From CALAMC01 sp964459465 (GTDB lineage: Bacteria; Zixibacteria; MSB-5A5; GN15; PGXB01): 64,000 bases of DNA. Position 1 is the stretch's first letter. Each line of letters starts with the position of its first letter. The DNA is taken from NCBI GenBank assembly GCA_964459465.1, contig CAYWLR010000001.1:124001-188000 (forward strand). The letters run 5' to 3'. The notes under the pieces are model-generated. The model had not been told where the DNA came from, ran no database searches, and worked only from the letters and a program-made list of their open reading frames with translations. Shown here one piece after another: positions 9,058 through 17,144 of this stretch. The position numbers and the translations under genes are program-made.

Positions 9058-9552
9058 ATGCACAAAAAACAACAAGCAATCGTCATAGCCTTGATTCTGG
9101 CCGGACTGACCGGTTGTGGTGTGTACAGCTTTTCGCCGGGCGGCAAATCTTCAATTAAGACCATAGCCGTGAATCAGTTTGAAAATGAAACTATAGAGGT
9201 CGGCCTGTCCAGCACCATGACCGATTTGGTCATCAATGCCTTTATTGCCGACGGCAGCCTGAAGGTGGTTTCGGAAAACCAGGCCGATGCCGTCCTCCAG
9301 GGGACTTTAAGCAGCTATGCTCGTGAGCCACACACTTTTGACGCATCCGATAACGTCTCACGCTATGCGGTGCGTATCATTTTTAATATTACTTTAAAGA
9401 AAGGGGGCGGTTCCGACGAAGAATTATGGAAGCAGGCGTTCACTAGTGAGGGCATTTATCTGGCTGACGAAGAAACGGAAGAAGACGGGCAGAGCCGGGC
9501 GGCTCAAAAGCTGGTTGTGGATATAATTAACAGAACCACGAAGAACTGGTAA
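9058..9552 (+). CDS. lptE: LptE-like LPS-assembly lipoprotein
   Basis: A 164-residue lipoprotein. An N-terminal signal with lipobox LTGC (Cys20) is followed by GVYSFSPGG, IKTIAVNQFENETIEVGLSSTMTD and a mixed alpha/beta domain ending in an AAQKLVVDII helix. This is the plan of the LptE family, the lipoprotein plug of the outer-membrane LPS translocon. It sits 40 bp after hutI and just before a PorV-like outer-membrane protein. LptE in FCB bacteria is divergent, so assignment rests on the lipobox, the NQFENET region and size. No clear Shine-Dalgarno sequence. Confidence 0.85.
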   Translation: MHKKQQAIVIALILAGLTGCGVYSFSPGGKSSIKTIAVNQFENETIEVGLSSTMTDLVINAFIADGSLKVVSENQADAVLQGTLSSYAREPHTFDASDNVSRYAVRIIFNITLKKGGGSDEELWKQAFTSEGIYLADEETEEDGQSRAAQKLVVDIINRTTKNW

Positions 9553-9575
9553 TTTTTATTGCTTTAAACCCAATA

Positions 9576-10571
9576 ATGAATCATAATGAGAAAACCATGC
9601 AAACCACAATGAAATACCGGAAAATCATTATCTGGCTGGCGGTTTTCGGGCTGGGAATCGGAACGCACTTGAGTTACGCCGACGAAAACAATTCCAATGT
9701 CGGCACCAGTGTCTTTAATTTTTTAAAAATCGATTTGGGCGCACGACCCCAGGCTATGGCCGGGGCGTATACGGCGGCGGGTGACGATGAATCGGCCATG
9801 TATTACAATCCGGCCGGTCTCATTAAACTGGAGGGAAAACATTTTATTGCCGGATACCATAATTATGTATTCGATATGCAGTCCGGATTTATGGGGTACA
9901 TTCATCCCCTTAAAAACCGCCAGCATTTATTTACCTATATTAATTATCTTAATTACGGCGAATTTACCCGGGCCGATGACGCCGGGGTAACCGATGGGAC
10001 TTTTTCCGGAGGGGATATTTCACTCGCGATTGGGTACGCGCGTCCGCTCGGCCAGCAGTTTTCGGCTGGCGTTTCCGGAAAAATTATTTATGAAAAAATT
10101 GACGTTTATTCCGCCACGGCGGTGGCCTTTGACCTGGGCGTTCGCTATGAGCGCGACCGCGGTCGTACCGTCTTCGGGGTCGCCATCCAGAATCTTGGCT
10201 TTCAGATGCAATCATTTATCGATAGTGGCGGAAAAGACCCGTTGCCATTGAAATTCCGGGCCGGCGTTGCCGTTCGTCCCCGGGAACTTCCTGTCCTGGT
10301 TGCCCTTGATGGAGTCCTGCCCCGCGATAACGATATCTATGCCGCCATCGGGATCGAATATCTGGATATAAAACCGTTGTTTTTAAGAGTCGGCTGGTCC
10401 AGTTTTGGAGAAAATTTTAAAACCGATTCCAGTAAAGATAATTTGGCCGGCTTCTCGTTCGGCTTCGGCGTCGATTATAAAAAACTTAATTTCGCGTATG
10501 CTCTGTCACCGCAGGCAGAGTTGGGGACAAGCCACCGGCTGACCATTTCGGGAGGATTTGATTCACTATGA
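9576..10571 (+). CDS. PorV/PorQ-like outer-membrane beta-barrel protein
   Basis: A 331-residue exported protein. After a signal peptide (MKYRKIIIWLAVFGLGIGTH...) it has the conserved start GTSVFNFLKIDLGARPQAMAG AYTAAGDDESAMYYNPAGL, alternating beta strands and a C-terminal strand SHRLTISGGFDSL. This is the PorV/UPF0164 family, relatives of FadL-type barrels; in Bacteroidetes PorV is the type IX secretion shuttle protein. The three sorting-domain proteins in the window give a reason for such a barrel, but I cannot tell a true PorV from one of its many paralogues. The start may be 9576, 9597 or 9609 (the last begins exactly at the signal peptide). Its stop overlaps the next gene by ATGA. Confidence 0.82.
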   Translation: MNHNEKTMQTTMKYRKIIIWLAVFGLGIGTHLSYADENNSNVGTSVFNFLKIDLGARPQAMAGAYTAAGDDESAMYYNPAGLIKLEGKHFIAGYHNYVFDMQSGFMGYIHPLKNRQHLFTYINYLNYGEFTRADDAGVTDGTFSGGDISLAIGYARPLGQQFSAGVSGKIIYEKIDVYSATAVAFDLGVRYERDRGRTVFGVAIQNLGFQMQSFIDSGGKDPLPLKFRAGVAVRPRELPVLVALDGVLPRDNDIYAAIGIEYLDIKPLFLRVGWSSFGENFKTDSSKDNLAGFSFGFGVDYKKLNFAYALSPQAELGTSHRLTISGGFDSL

Positions 10572-11008
10572 TTACCGCCAGATTTTTCGCTATATCGCTA
10601 ATACTGCTTATGATGACCGTGTCATGCGGGGAACCTCAAAATTCACCGCGCAATACCGTCATTCAATTATTCGGCGCCATGGAACGCAATGATCGCGCCG
10701 CCGTCAATGACATCCTGGATTTACCCTCGCTCATGGAAAAGGGTGTGGAGGACTATGCCCTGCAGGCCGACACCCCACGGGTGTTCTACAGCCCCGATGA
10801 AATCCTCGACGATTTGACCGGCGAAGGCGAAACCAGGAAACGCTGGTTTTCGCTTCAGAGAATTGTCGGTTCGGCCGATATAAAAGGTGACACAGCTTTT
10901 GTTGAAATCTCGTTCGTGGATAAAGCCAAAAGCATTCAGTATTTCAACAAATTCGGATTGCGCAAGATTAACGGTCGATGGAAAATTTACAGTTTCAGAA
11001 CCATGTAG
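10568..11008 (+). CDS. small lipoprotein, NTF2-like (DUF4878-like) fold suspected
   Basis: A 146-residue lipoprotein. The signal sequence ends in lipobox TVSC (Cys19). The rest (NSPRNTVIQLFGAMERNDRAAVNDIL... FVEISFVDKAKSIQYFNKFGLRKINGRWKIYSF) has the helix-then-curved-sheet pattern and terminal GRWKI strand of NTF2-like DUF4878 proteins. The family call is by pattern, not certain. It is translationally coupled (ATGA) to the PorV-like gene, so it may act with that barrel at the outer membrane. Confidence 0.7.
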   Translation: MITARFFAISLILLMMTVSCGEPQNSPRNTVIQLFGAMERNDRAAVNDILDLPSLMEKGVEDYALQADTPRVFYSPDEILDDLTGEGETRKRWFSLQRIVGSADIKGDTAFVEISFVDKAKSIQYFNKFGLRKINGRWKIYSFRTM

Positions 11009-11032
11009 TCGTTTGAACTGAAACGCAAAAGT

Positions 11033-11050
11033 TTTTCGAGATATCGAAAA
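11033..11050. repeat. inverted repeat upstream of cold-shock gene
   Basis: TTTTCGA (11033-11039) and TCGAAAA (11044-11050) flank GATA. The palindrome lies 13 bp before the ATG of the cold-shock-domain gene, in a position for a leader hairpin or an operator. No T-run follows. Confidence 0.45.
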
Positions 11051-11062
11051 TTAACATATTAA

Positions 11063-11320
11063 ATGTCCATGATTCAGGGAACAATTATCGAAATTGTCCG
11101 AGATAAAGGCTATGGTTTCATTGAAACCGAAGACGGACGAAAAATATTCTTCCATCAACGCTGGCTAAAATACATCAAATTTCGCGACTTACGAGTCGGG
11201 CAGGTGGTGGTTTTCGAAATCAATCAGGGTCCCCGAGGATTTCGGGCTCATAATCTGATTAAGGTGGAAGATAAGGACCAGTTCATTAAAAGTCGTCCGA
11301 TAGAATCTCTGTTTAAATAA
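11063..11320 (+). CDS. cold-shock-domain (CSD) nucleic-acid-binding protein
   Basis: An 85-residue OB-fold protein. Both nucleic-acid-binding motifs are present: RNP1 as KGYGFIE and RNP2 as KIFFHQ. It is slightly longer than CspA (about 70 residues) and has a basic C-terminal tail. Unlike typical CspA it lacks the KWFN opening (here MIQGTIIEIVRDKGYGFI), so it belongs to the broader CSD family. No Shine-Dalgarno sequence is visible; an inverted repeat lies in the short leader. Confidence 0.88.
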   Translation: MSMIQGTIIEIVRDKGYGFIETEDGRKIFFHQRWLKYIKFRDLRVGQVVVFEINQGPRGFRAHNLIKVEDKDQFIKSRPIESLFK

Positions 11321-11492
11321 TTATTTATTATCCCCAAAAAAGAAGGAAGCCTACCGTTTTTTTGACGGGGACAGAGGGGGAGATCTCCGTCAGTTGCATC
11401 CGGTAAACTTCCAACACTAATTTAATCAAAGTCCGCGATTTGTCAAGCCCTCATAATTAAATTTTGGACGAAGTCCATATCACTTTTTACAC

Positions 11493-11521
11493 TTGACATG
11501 CCCCCCGGTTGCCTTTACATT
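11493..11521 (+). promoter_or_regulatory. candidate promoter of the 12-gene DUF6754 operon
   Basis: TTGACA (11493-11498), 17 bp spacer, TACATT (11516-11521). It lies in the 290 bp non-coding stretch 11321-11610, in which I see no gene. The first gene starts at 11611 or 11677, giving a leader of about 80-150 bases. No other gap in the following 11 kb is long enough to hold an obvious promoter. Confidence 0.5.
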
Positions 11522-11610
11522 AAAAACTTCCGGATTGGACCGGCATGGCATTTTAATTATAGTATAATTAATGAGTAAATTGGCATAATGACATTGAATA
11601 AAGGACCCAA

Positions 11611-12912
11611 ATGATTCGTCTCACAATTGGGAATGCAAATCCCGGTTGTGAGCTTTTTATTATTGGAATCCGAGGTATGGTGAAACTGCTGAACTTCATT
11701 GCCGCCTTATTATTATGCACCGTGTTGGGTGGTTTTGCCGCAGCCCAGGATGCCATTCAGACGCCGGATACTATTTTAATCGATTCCGCCATGGTCGCGC
11801 CCGATGGCTCACTGCCACTTGGAATTAGTAATTTAATCGTCAGGGATAACCCTAACGACGACGGCAATTCCATCTGGCTCGTCTGGGATAAATCGCCCGA
11901 CGATGATCTGGGGAAAATTACTTCATATGTCATATTACGTGCCGAATCCCGTGAGGGTGAGTACTCCCGAGTCGGAGATGTTTCTTCCGGAACAACGGAA
12001 TTCTTCGACAACGGCGCCGTTGACGGAGTCGAATACTATTATAAAATAGCCGCCGTCAATTCGTTGCACGACAATGGTCGATTGCAGTGGGAAGTGCAGG
12101 CGCAGTCTGATTCGGTCGGCCCCGTGAGATCATCGGCGCAATGGTTTGACATGAGAAGATTCAACGTCTTTATCGGCGTCATTTTCCTTTGCAGCGCTAT
12201 TCTATATTATATAAGCAAAGCCAGAACCGGGAAAGAATTATTTATCCGCAAAATCGCCGGACTCGATTCGGTCGATGAAGCCGTCGGCCGGGCTACTGAA
12301 ATGGGGCGTAAAATTTTCTATGTGCCCGGCATCAGCGACATGGATAACGTGCAGACCATTGCCGGGGTGACCATCCTCGGTCGCGTGGCCCAACTGGCCG
12401 CAGAATATGAAACCTGGATCGAAGTCCCCGTCTGTAAATCGCTGGTCATGGTAACCGCCAAGGAAATCGTCAAGGAAGCCTACGTCAAAGCCGGACGCCC
12501 CGATGCCTTCAATGATAATCAGGTGCACTATTTGACCGATGATCAATTCGGGTACGCGGCCGCTATCGATGGCATGATTGTACGTGAAAAACCGGCCACC
12601 ATTTTCTATATGGGATCGTTCTATGCGGAATCTCTGATTATGGCCGAAACGGGCAATGCCGCCGGGGCCATCCAGATCGCCGGAACCGGCCAGGCTTCGC
12701 AACTGCCGTTTTTTGTCGCGGCCTGCGATTATACTCTTATCGGTGAAGAATTATTCGCCGCTTCGGCCTATTTATCCAAGGAACCGAAACTGCTTGGTTC
12801 GCTCAAAGGACAGGATATGGGCAAAGCGGCCATTTTGATTTTCATTATATTGGGCTTGATACTGGAGTCATTTAATATCTTCCAGATGTCAAACTGGTTT
12901 TCGGTCAGATAG
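11611..12912 (+). CDS. module A subunit 1: FN3-TM-DUF6754-TM protein
   Basis: A 433-residue membrane protein. A signal peptide starts at Met23 (11677; VKLLNFIAALLLCTVLGG...AAA-QDA). Residues 70-165 look like a fibronectin type III domain outside the membrane, a span follows at 184-201, and after a basic KARTGKELFIRK stretch a roughly 190-residue DUF6754 core (206-398) should be cytoplasmic. A last span is at 404-424. Conserved in all three copies: VDEAxGRATEMG, AGRPDA, ERPATxxxxGxFxAESLI, PFFVAACDYTLIGEEL and GSLKGQD. AAGGAC lies 4 bp before the 11611 start, but the signal peptide favours 11677. First gene of a 12-gene run; function unknown. Confidence 0.85.
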   Translation: MIRLTIGNANPGCELFIIGIRGMVKLLNFIAALLLCTVLGGFAAAQDAIQTPDTILIDSAMVAPDGSLPLGISNLIVRDNPNDDGNSIWLVWDKSPDDDLGKITSYVILRAESREGEYSRVGDVSSGTTEFFDNGAVDGVEYYYKIAAVNSLHDNGRLQWEVQAQSDSVGPVRSSAQWFDMRRFNVFIGVIFLCSAILYYISKARTGKELFIRKIAGLDSVDEAVGRATEMGRKIFYVPGISDMDNVQTIAGVTILGRVAQLAAEYETWIEVPVCKSLVMVTAKEIVKEAYVKAGRPDAFNDNQVHYLTDDQFGYAAAIDGMIVREKPATIFYMGSFYAESLIMAETGNAAGAIQIAGTGQASQLPFFVAACDYTLIGEELFAASAYLSKEPKLLGSLKGQDMGKAAILIFIILGLILESFNIFQMSNWFSVR

Positions 12913-12924
12913 AAGGATAGGATT

Positions 12925-13578
12925 GTGAGAAGAGAAATCCCTCTTTTGATTACCGGCATCGTCGGGGTGGTTTTTGTCATCCAGTACTTTATTCCCCATT
13001 ATCCCTTCAATCAACTGAATAACTGGTTTTCGGACTGGTTTTCGATAATTGCCGCCTGCGCCATATGGCTGGGAGCGCTCAACCTGCTCAAGGTTTCGGC
13101 CAATAAAATTTATCGCAAGCGTGAAGACTGGGGCTATTCCATCGTTATTATTGCTTGTTTCCTGATTATTGCGGTCATCGGCTTCGCCGAAGGTGAAGGC
13201 TTCCGAAATATCGGGACCAAGTTCGACTGGCTCTACCAATATGTCTACACGCCTCTGTCCTCGACCATGTTCGCCCTGCTGGCCTTTTTCGTTGCTTCGG
13301 CATCGTACCGGGCCTTTCGTGCCAGAAACTTCGATGCCACCCTGCTTCTCGTGGCGGCTTTTCTGGTTATGATTGGCCGCGTGCCGGTCGGTGATGCCAT
13401 CGCCATGAAACTGCATCTGCCGCTGTCGATTTATCCATCGGAAATTTCCTCCTGGATCATGAACGTTTTTAACACCGCCGGCCAGCGAGCCATTATGATC
13501 GGTATCGCACTGGGCATCGTTTCAACCTCGTTACGCGTCATTCTCGGCATCGAACGCGCGCATCTGGGAGGAGACTGA
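12925..13578 (+). CDS. module A subunit 2: small polytopic membrane protein
   Basis: A 217-residue protein with five to six hydrophobic segments (roughly 5-24, 36-53, 70-88, 108-128, 136-152, 178-198). I do not recognise a named family. Two segments are nearly invariant among the three copies in this window: FALLAFFVASASYRAFRARN in the middle and GQRAIMIGIALGIVS followed by LRVILGIER near the end. It lies 12 bp after subunit 1 and 2 bp before subunit 3. The N-terminal MRREIPLL with a basic start suggests the N-terminus stays in the cytoplasm. Confidence 0.82.
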   Translation: MRREIPLLITGIVGVVFVIQYFIPHYPFNQLNNWFSDWFSIIAACAIWLGALNLLKVSANKIYRKREDWGYSIVIIACFLIIAVIGFAEGEGFRNIGTKFDWLYQYVYTPLSSTMFALLAFFVASASYRAFRARNFDATLLLVAAFLVMIGRVPVGDAIAMKLHLPLSIYPSEISSWIMNVFNTAGQRAIMIGIALGIVSTSLRVILGIERAHLGGD

Positions 13579-13580
13579 TC

Positions 13581-14582
13581 GTGCTCAAGCAGATTCTGGT
13601 TTATGCGCTTATCCTGGCGTTATCGCTTATCGGATATTTCGTCATCACTGAACCGATTATTCTTAGCCCGACCGCGTCAATGGTCATCATTATACTGATT
13701 GCCCTGGTCCTGCTTTATATCCTTGTCCGTACCATTATGGGAAGCTTCGTGGGACGACGGACGGTTTTCACTTTCGTGGCTATCGCCGTCATTCTGCCGT
13801 TTTTCATGACCGTGGACCAGCCTATTAAAGTCTCGCCCGAAGTGCAACAGCTGTACGATGCAGTTATGGCCCTGAGGCCGGGCTCGAAAGTCCTCGTTTC
13901 GTTTGATTATGATCCCCCTTCGGCGCCCGAATTGCAGCCTATGGCCGAATCATTTTTTGCCCTGTGTATCGAGCGTGATTTGAAAATCATTATCATGGGA
14001 CTCTGGCCGCAGGGACCCCAGCAGGCGGACTTGGCCATGCAGACGATATTGAGAGAAGAGGCCTTCGCCGGAAAATCATGGAAGTATGGAACCGACTACG
14101 TGAATCTGGGCTTTCAGTCGGGCAATGAATTCGTCATCCAGCGCATGGGCGGTGAAATTGGAAGTATGTTCCATAACGACTTTTATGGCACACCCTATGA
14201 TTCTTTGCCTCTGGTTAGAAACATCAAGAATTTCAGCAATATCGATTTTTCATTCAATTTATCGGCGGGCTACCCCGGCTCCGTGGAATGGGTCCAGGTG
14301 GCCGTCGATCGTTACGGCCTTAAAATGGGTGCCGGGAATACCGCGGTGCAGGCCCCCCAGATGTATCCTTACCTTCGAGCCGGACAATTGAACGGCCTTT
14401 TGGGTGGTCTCAACGGTGCCGCGGAATTTGAAAAGGTGACCGGGCGCAGGGCCAAGGGAACGCGGTTTATGGTATCGCAATCATTTTCGCACGTGGTCGT
14501 CATAGCCTTCATTATTATCGGCAACGCCGCCTTCTTCCTCGGCGAGAAAAGACGGAAGAAGCCGGAAGGAGAGACGTCCTGA
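13581..14582 (+). CDS. module A subunit 3: membrane-anchored extracytoplasmic domain protein
   Basis: A 333-residue protein: hydrophobic segments at about 5-25, 31-53 and 62-80, a soluble domain of about 215 residues, one more span (SHVVVIAFIIIGNAAFFL) and a basic tail GEKRRKKPE. Positive-inside reasoning puts the soluble domain outside the cytoplasmic membrane. This domain has alternating beta/alpha sequence reminiscent of a Rossmann-like fold, with motifs shared by the three copies: VSFDYDPPSAPELQPMA, YGTPYDSLPL and GLLGGLNGAAEFE. No family I can name. The stop overlaps the next start by one base (TGATG). Confidence 0.82.
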   Translation: MLKQILVYALILALSLIGYFVITEPIILSPTASMVIIILIALVLLYILVRTIMGSFVGRRTVFTFVAIAVILPFFMTVDQPIKVSPEVQQLYDAVMALRPGSKVLVSFDYDPPSAPELQPMAESFFALCIERDLKIIIMGLWPQGPQQADLAMQTILREEAFAGKSWKYGTDYVNLGFQSGNEFVIQRMGGEIGSMFHNDFYGTPYDSLPLVRNIKNFSNIDFSFNLSAGYPGSVEWVQVAVDRYGLKMGAGNTAVQAPQMYPYLRAGQLNGLLGGLNGAAEFEKVTGRRAKGTRFMVSQSFSHVVVIAFIIIGNAAFFLGEKRRKKPEGETS

Positions 14583-15229
14583 TGGAACAGCAAATCGGAC
14601 TCTGGGTCGGGGCCTTTTTGACTATGGGCATTATCTCTTTCCTATATAAAGATAACCCGTGGTACAAATTAACCGAGGCCATCTTTGTCGGAATTTCGGC
14701 CGGGTACTGGTTTGTCGCCCTTTTCTGGGATAATATTGTCGGCAAATTCTGGATCGGCGTTTTCGACCGCGGTGATTATTATCTCATCGTCGGCGCCGTG
14801 CTCGGTCTTCTGATGCTTATGCGCCTCGTGCCCAAAATCGGCTGGATTTCCCGCTGGCCGCTGTCATTCGTGGTCGGGGCCATTTCCGGATTCTATCTGC
14901 TGAATTATTTTTCGTCCAACGTCATGCTTCAGGTGCAAAGCACCATCATGCCGTTGTTTAGCCCGCAGTTCAACGACCCGCTGTTCACGAGCTCGGCCGG
15001 CAATATCATTTCGAATCTATTTATCGCCGGCGGTACTTTCACCGGCCTGGTTTACTTTTTCTTTTCCAAGGAGCACAAGGGGGCATTCGGCGGGGCGGCC
15101 AAAATCGGTATCTGGGTCATTATGATTACATTCGGGGCCTCGTTCGGGTATACCGTCATGAGCCGTATGTCTCTTTTAATCGGCCGCATGTATTTCATCT
15201 TCGGGGAATGGCTGAACCTAATCGGCTGA
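14582..15229 (+). CDS. module A subunit 4: polytopic membrane protein
   Basis: A 215-residue protein with about six membrane segments. The family signature in all three copies is FLYKDNPWYKLTEAIFVGIS at the start and VYFFFSKEHKGAFGGAAKIG followed by MITFGASFGYTVMSRMSLL near the end; RWPLSFVVGA lies between. The invariant charged KEH within a hydrophobic context looks functional. This is the shortest of the three paralogues. It is translationally coupled to subunit 3 and lies 3 bp from module B. No known function. Confidence 0.82.
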   Translation: MEQQIGLWVGAFLTMGIISFLYKDNPWYKLTEAIFVGISAGYWFVALFWDNIVGKFWIGVFDRGDYYLIVGAVLGLLMLMRLVPKIGWISRWPLSFVVGAISGFYLLNYFSSNVMLQVQSTIMPLFSPQFNDPLFTSSAGNIISNLFIAGGTFTGLVYFFFSKEHKGAFGGAAKIGIWVIMITFGASFGYTVMSRMSLLIGRMYFIFGEWLNLIG

Positions 15230-15232
15230 TTT

Positions 15233-16465
15233 ATGAGAAACTCCCGCTTCAAAGTCAACGGGCTTTTTTTTGTCTTGATATCGGTATTTCTTGTCTCCGG
15301 CCTCTCCGCTGAAGAACCGCTTATTCCGAATCCAGAAGACACAACCAAAATCTGCATCCCCCGGCCGCCCACCAACGTATTGGCCACTGACGCGGTTTAC
15401 GACAAAGGCAACGTTGTCAATTTAAATTGGGTTCCATCGCCCGACGATATCGGCGACGGCAAAATCCTGCAGTACCAAATTTTGAGGCGGCTGGAAAGCG
15501 ATTCCGTATTCACATTAATCGATTCGGTGATAGCCGGAACGGCATTTTACAAAGATGAAACGGTTGAATCGGGACAGACTTATCAGTATATGGTGGTCGC
15601 CATATGCGACGGCGGTTCGGGTCCTTCAAAACCATCACCTCCGGTCACGCCGGATATGGAATGGCTTAATTTCGCATTATCCAACATTTTCGTCATCGGA
15701 CTGTTAATATGCGGCTCGGTGATATATTTTATCGGCAAAGCCAAAAGTGGCCGGCCCCTTTTCATCCGCAAGATAGCGGGTCTGGAAGCCGTCGATGAAG
15801 CCATCGGCCGGGCGACCGAAATGGGCCGACCGATTTTATATGTCCCCGGCATTCAGGATATGGACGATGTCCAAACTATCGCCGGACTGACTATTCTGGG
15901 CCGGGTGGCTCGGGTCGTGGCCGACTATGATACCAAAATCAAGGTCCCGGTGTCACGCTCCCTGGTTATGACCGCCTCTCGCGAAACATTGAAAGCCGCT
16001 TATATGGCCGCCGGTCGCCCCGATGCCTTCAACGAAAATATGGCTCAATATATTACCGACGAGCAATTTGGCTATGTCGCTGCCGTGGACGGAATGATCA
16101 TCCGCGAACGCCCCGCCACAACCTTTTTTCTGGGCGCTTTTTTTGCCGAATCCCTGATTTTGGCTGAAACCGGCAATTCCATCGGCGCCATTCAAATCGG
16201 CGGAACCGCCAACCCCGCCCAATTGCCTTTCTTCGTCGCGGCTTGTGATTTTACTCTTATCGGCGAAGAACTTTTCGCCGCTTCCGCCTACCTGTCCGGC
16301 GAACCGAGACAGCTGGGGTCGCTCAAGGGGCAAGACGTCGGCAAGGCGCTGGCCATGATTGCCATCGTTCTTGGAGCCATAACGACAACCATCGGGCAGG
16401 CATGGAACTTTGAATTCATCTCGGCCATAGCCGATTTACTTAACTCCTTATTCAGAACGAATTGA
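15233..16465 (+). CDS. module B subunit 1: FN3-TM-DUF6754-TM protein
   Basis: A 410-residue paralogue of the 11611 gene. Signal peptide (LFFVLISVFLVSGLSA-EE), FN3-like domain (about 45-135), span at about 150-170, DUF6754 core and a C-terminal hydrophobic segment. All core motifs are present: VDEAIGRATEMGRPILYVPG, QTIAGLTILGRVA, AGRPDAFNEN, RPATTFFLGAFFAESLI, PFFVAACDFTLIGEELF, GSLKGQD. It is more similar to the module A copy than to module C in this core, by eye. The gene lies 3 bp after module A and 4 bp before its own subunit 2, so it is not independently transcribed. Confidence 0.85.
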   Translation: MRNSRFKVNGLFFVLISVFLVSGLSAEEPLIPNPEDTTKICIPRPPTNVLATDAVYDKGNVVNLNWVPSPDDIGDGKILQYQILRRLESDSVFTLIDSVIAGTAFYKDETVESGQTYQYMVVAICDGGSGPSKPSPPVTPDMEWLNFALSNIFVIGLLICGSVIYFIGKAKSGRPLFIRKIAGLEAVDEAIGRATEMGRPILYVPGIQDMDDVQTIAGLTILGRVARVVADYDTKIKVPVSRSLVMTASRETLKAAYMAAGRPDAFNENMAQYITDEQFGYVAAVDGMIIRERPATTFFLGAFFAESLILAETGNSIGAIQIGGTANPAQLPFFVAACDFTLIGEELFAASAYLSGEPRQLGSLKGQDVGKALAMIAIVLGAITTTIGQAWNFEFISAIADLLNSLFRTN

Positions 16466-16469
16466 TGCG

Positions 16470-17144
16470 ATGAGACGACAGGTACCCCTCATAATCACCT
16501 TCTTTATCGGCGCCCTGCTGGTTATTTCGGTTTTTATTCCGCCCATGGTTTCGCTTAAGGAAACCTTTACACTTTATTTCGATATTATTGCCGTGTTTGC
16601 CTTTTTCCTCGGCGGCGGCAACCTGTTGCGCGTGCATCTGGGAAAGCTGTACGGCAAAAAGCAGGACTGGGGCTTTTCGCTGGTGACCGTCGCCGGTTTT
16701 ACCATGATGCTCATCGTCGGCCTGTTTAAAATAGGCAATCCGGGCGGAATCGCCGCCTCGATTACGGCCGAAGGCTCGTTATTCCAAAAATTGTTCGAAT
16801 ATATAATGGTGCCGCTGGGTTCAACCATGTATGCCTTGCTGGCTTTTTTCGTTGCTTCGGCATCCTACCGGGCCTTTCGTGCCAAAAACCGCGAGGCTAC
16901 CATTCTTTTAATCGGGGCCTTTATTATTCTGCTGGGCCGGACTCCCTTCGGCATGATGCTGACTTCGTGGATTCCCGAACAGCTTTCGATACTTCAGATT
17001 CCCAATCTGGCCATCTGGATCATGAACGGTCCCAACCTCGCCGGTCAAAGAGCCATCATGATCGGCATTGGTCTGGGCGTGGTTTCCATGTCGATCCGGA
17101 TTCTGCTGGGAATCGAAAGATCCTATCTGGGGGAAGATAAATGA
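16470..17144 (+). CDS. module B subunit 2: small polytopic membrane protein
   Basis: A 224-residue paralogue of the 12925 gene. It begins MRRQVPLIITFFIGALLV, has the central YALLAFFVASASYRAFRAKN and the terminal GQRAIMIGIGLGVVS plus IRILLGIERSYLGED. The start at 16470 is forced because an ATG at 16465 runs into a stop after two codons. The stop overlaps subunit 3 by ATGA. Nothing beyond membrane localisation can be inferred for its role. Confidence 0.82.
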   Translation: MRRQVPLIITFFIGALLVISVFIPPMVSLKETFTLYFDIIAVFAFFLGGGNLLRVHLGKLYGKKQDWGFSLVTVAGFTMMLIVGLFKIGNPGGIAASITAEGSLFQKLFEYIMVPLGSTMYALLAFFVASASYRAFRAKNREATILLIGAFIILLGRTPFGMMLTSWIPEQLSILQIPNLAIWIMNGPNLAGQRAIMIGIGLGVVSMSIRILLGIERSYLGEDK

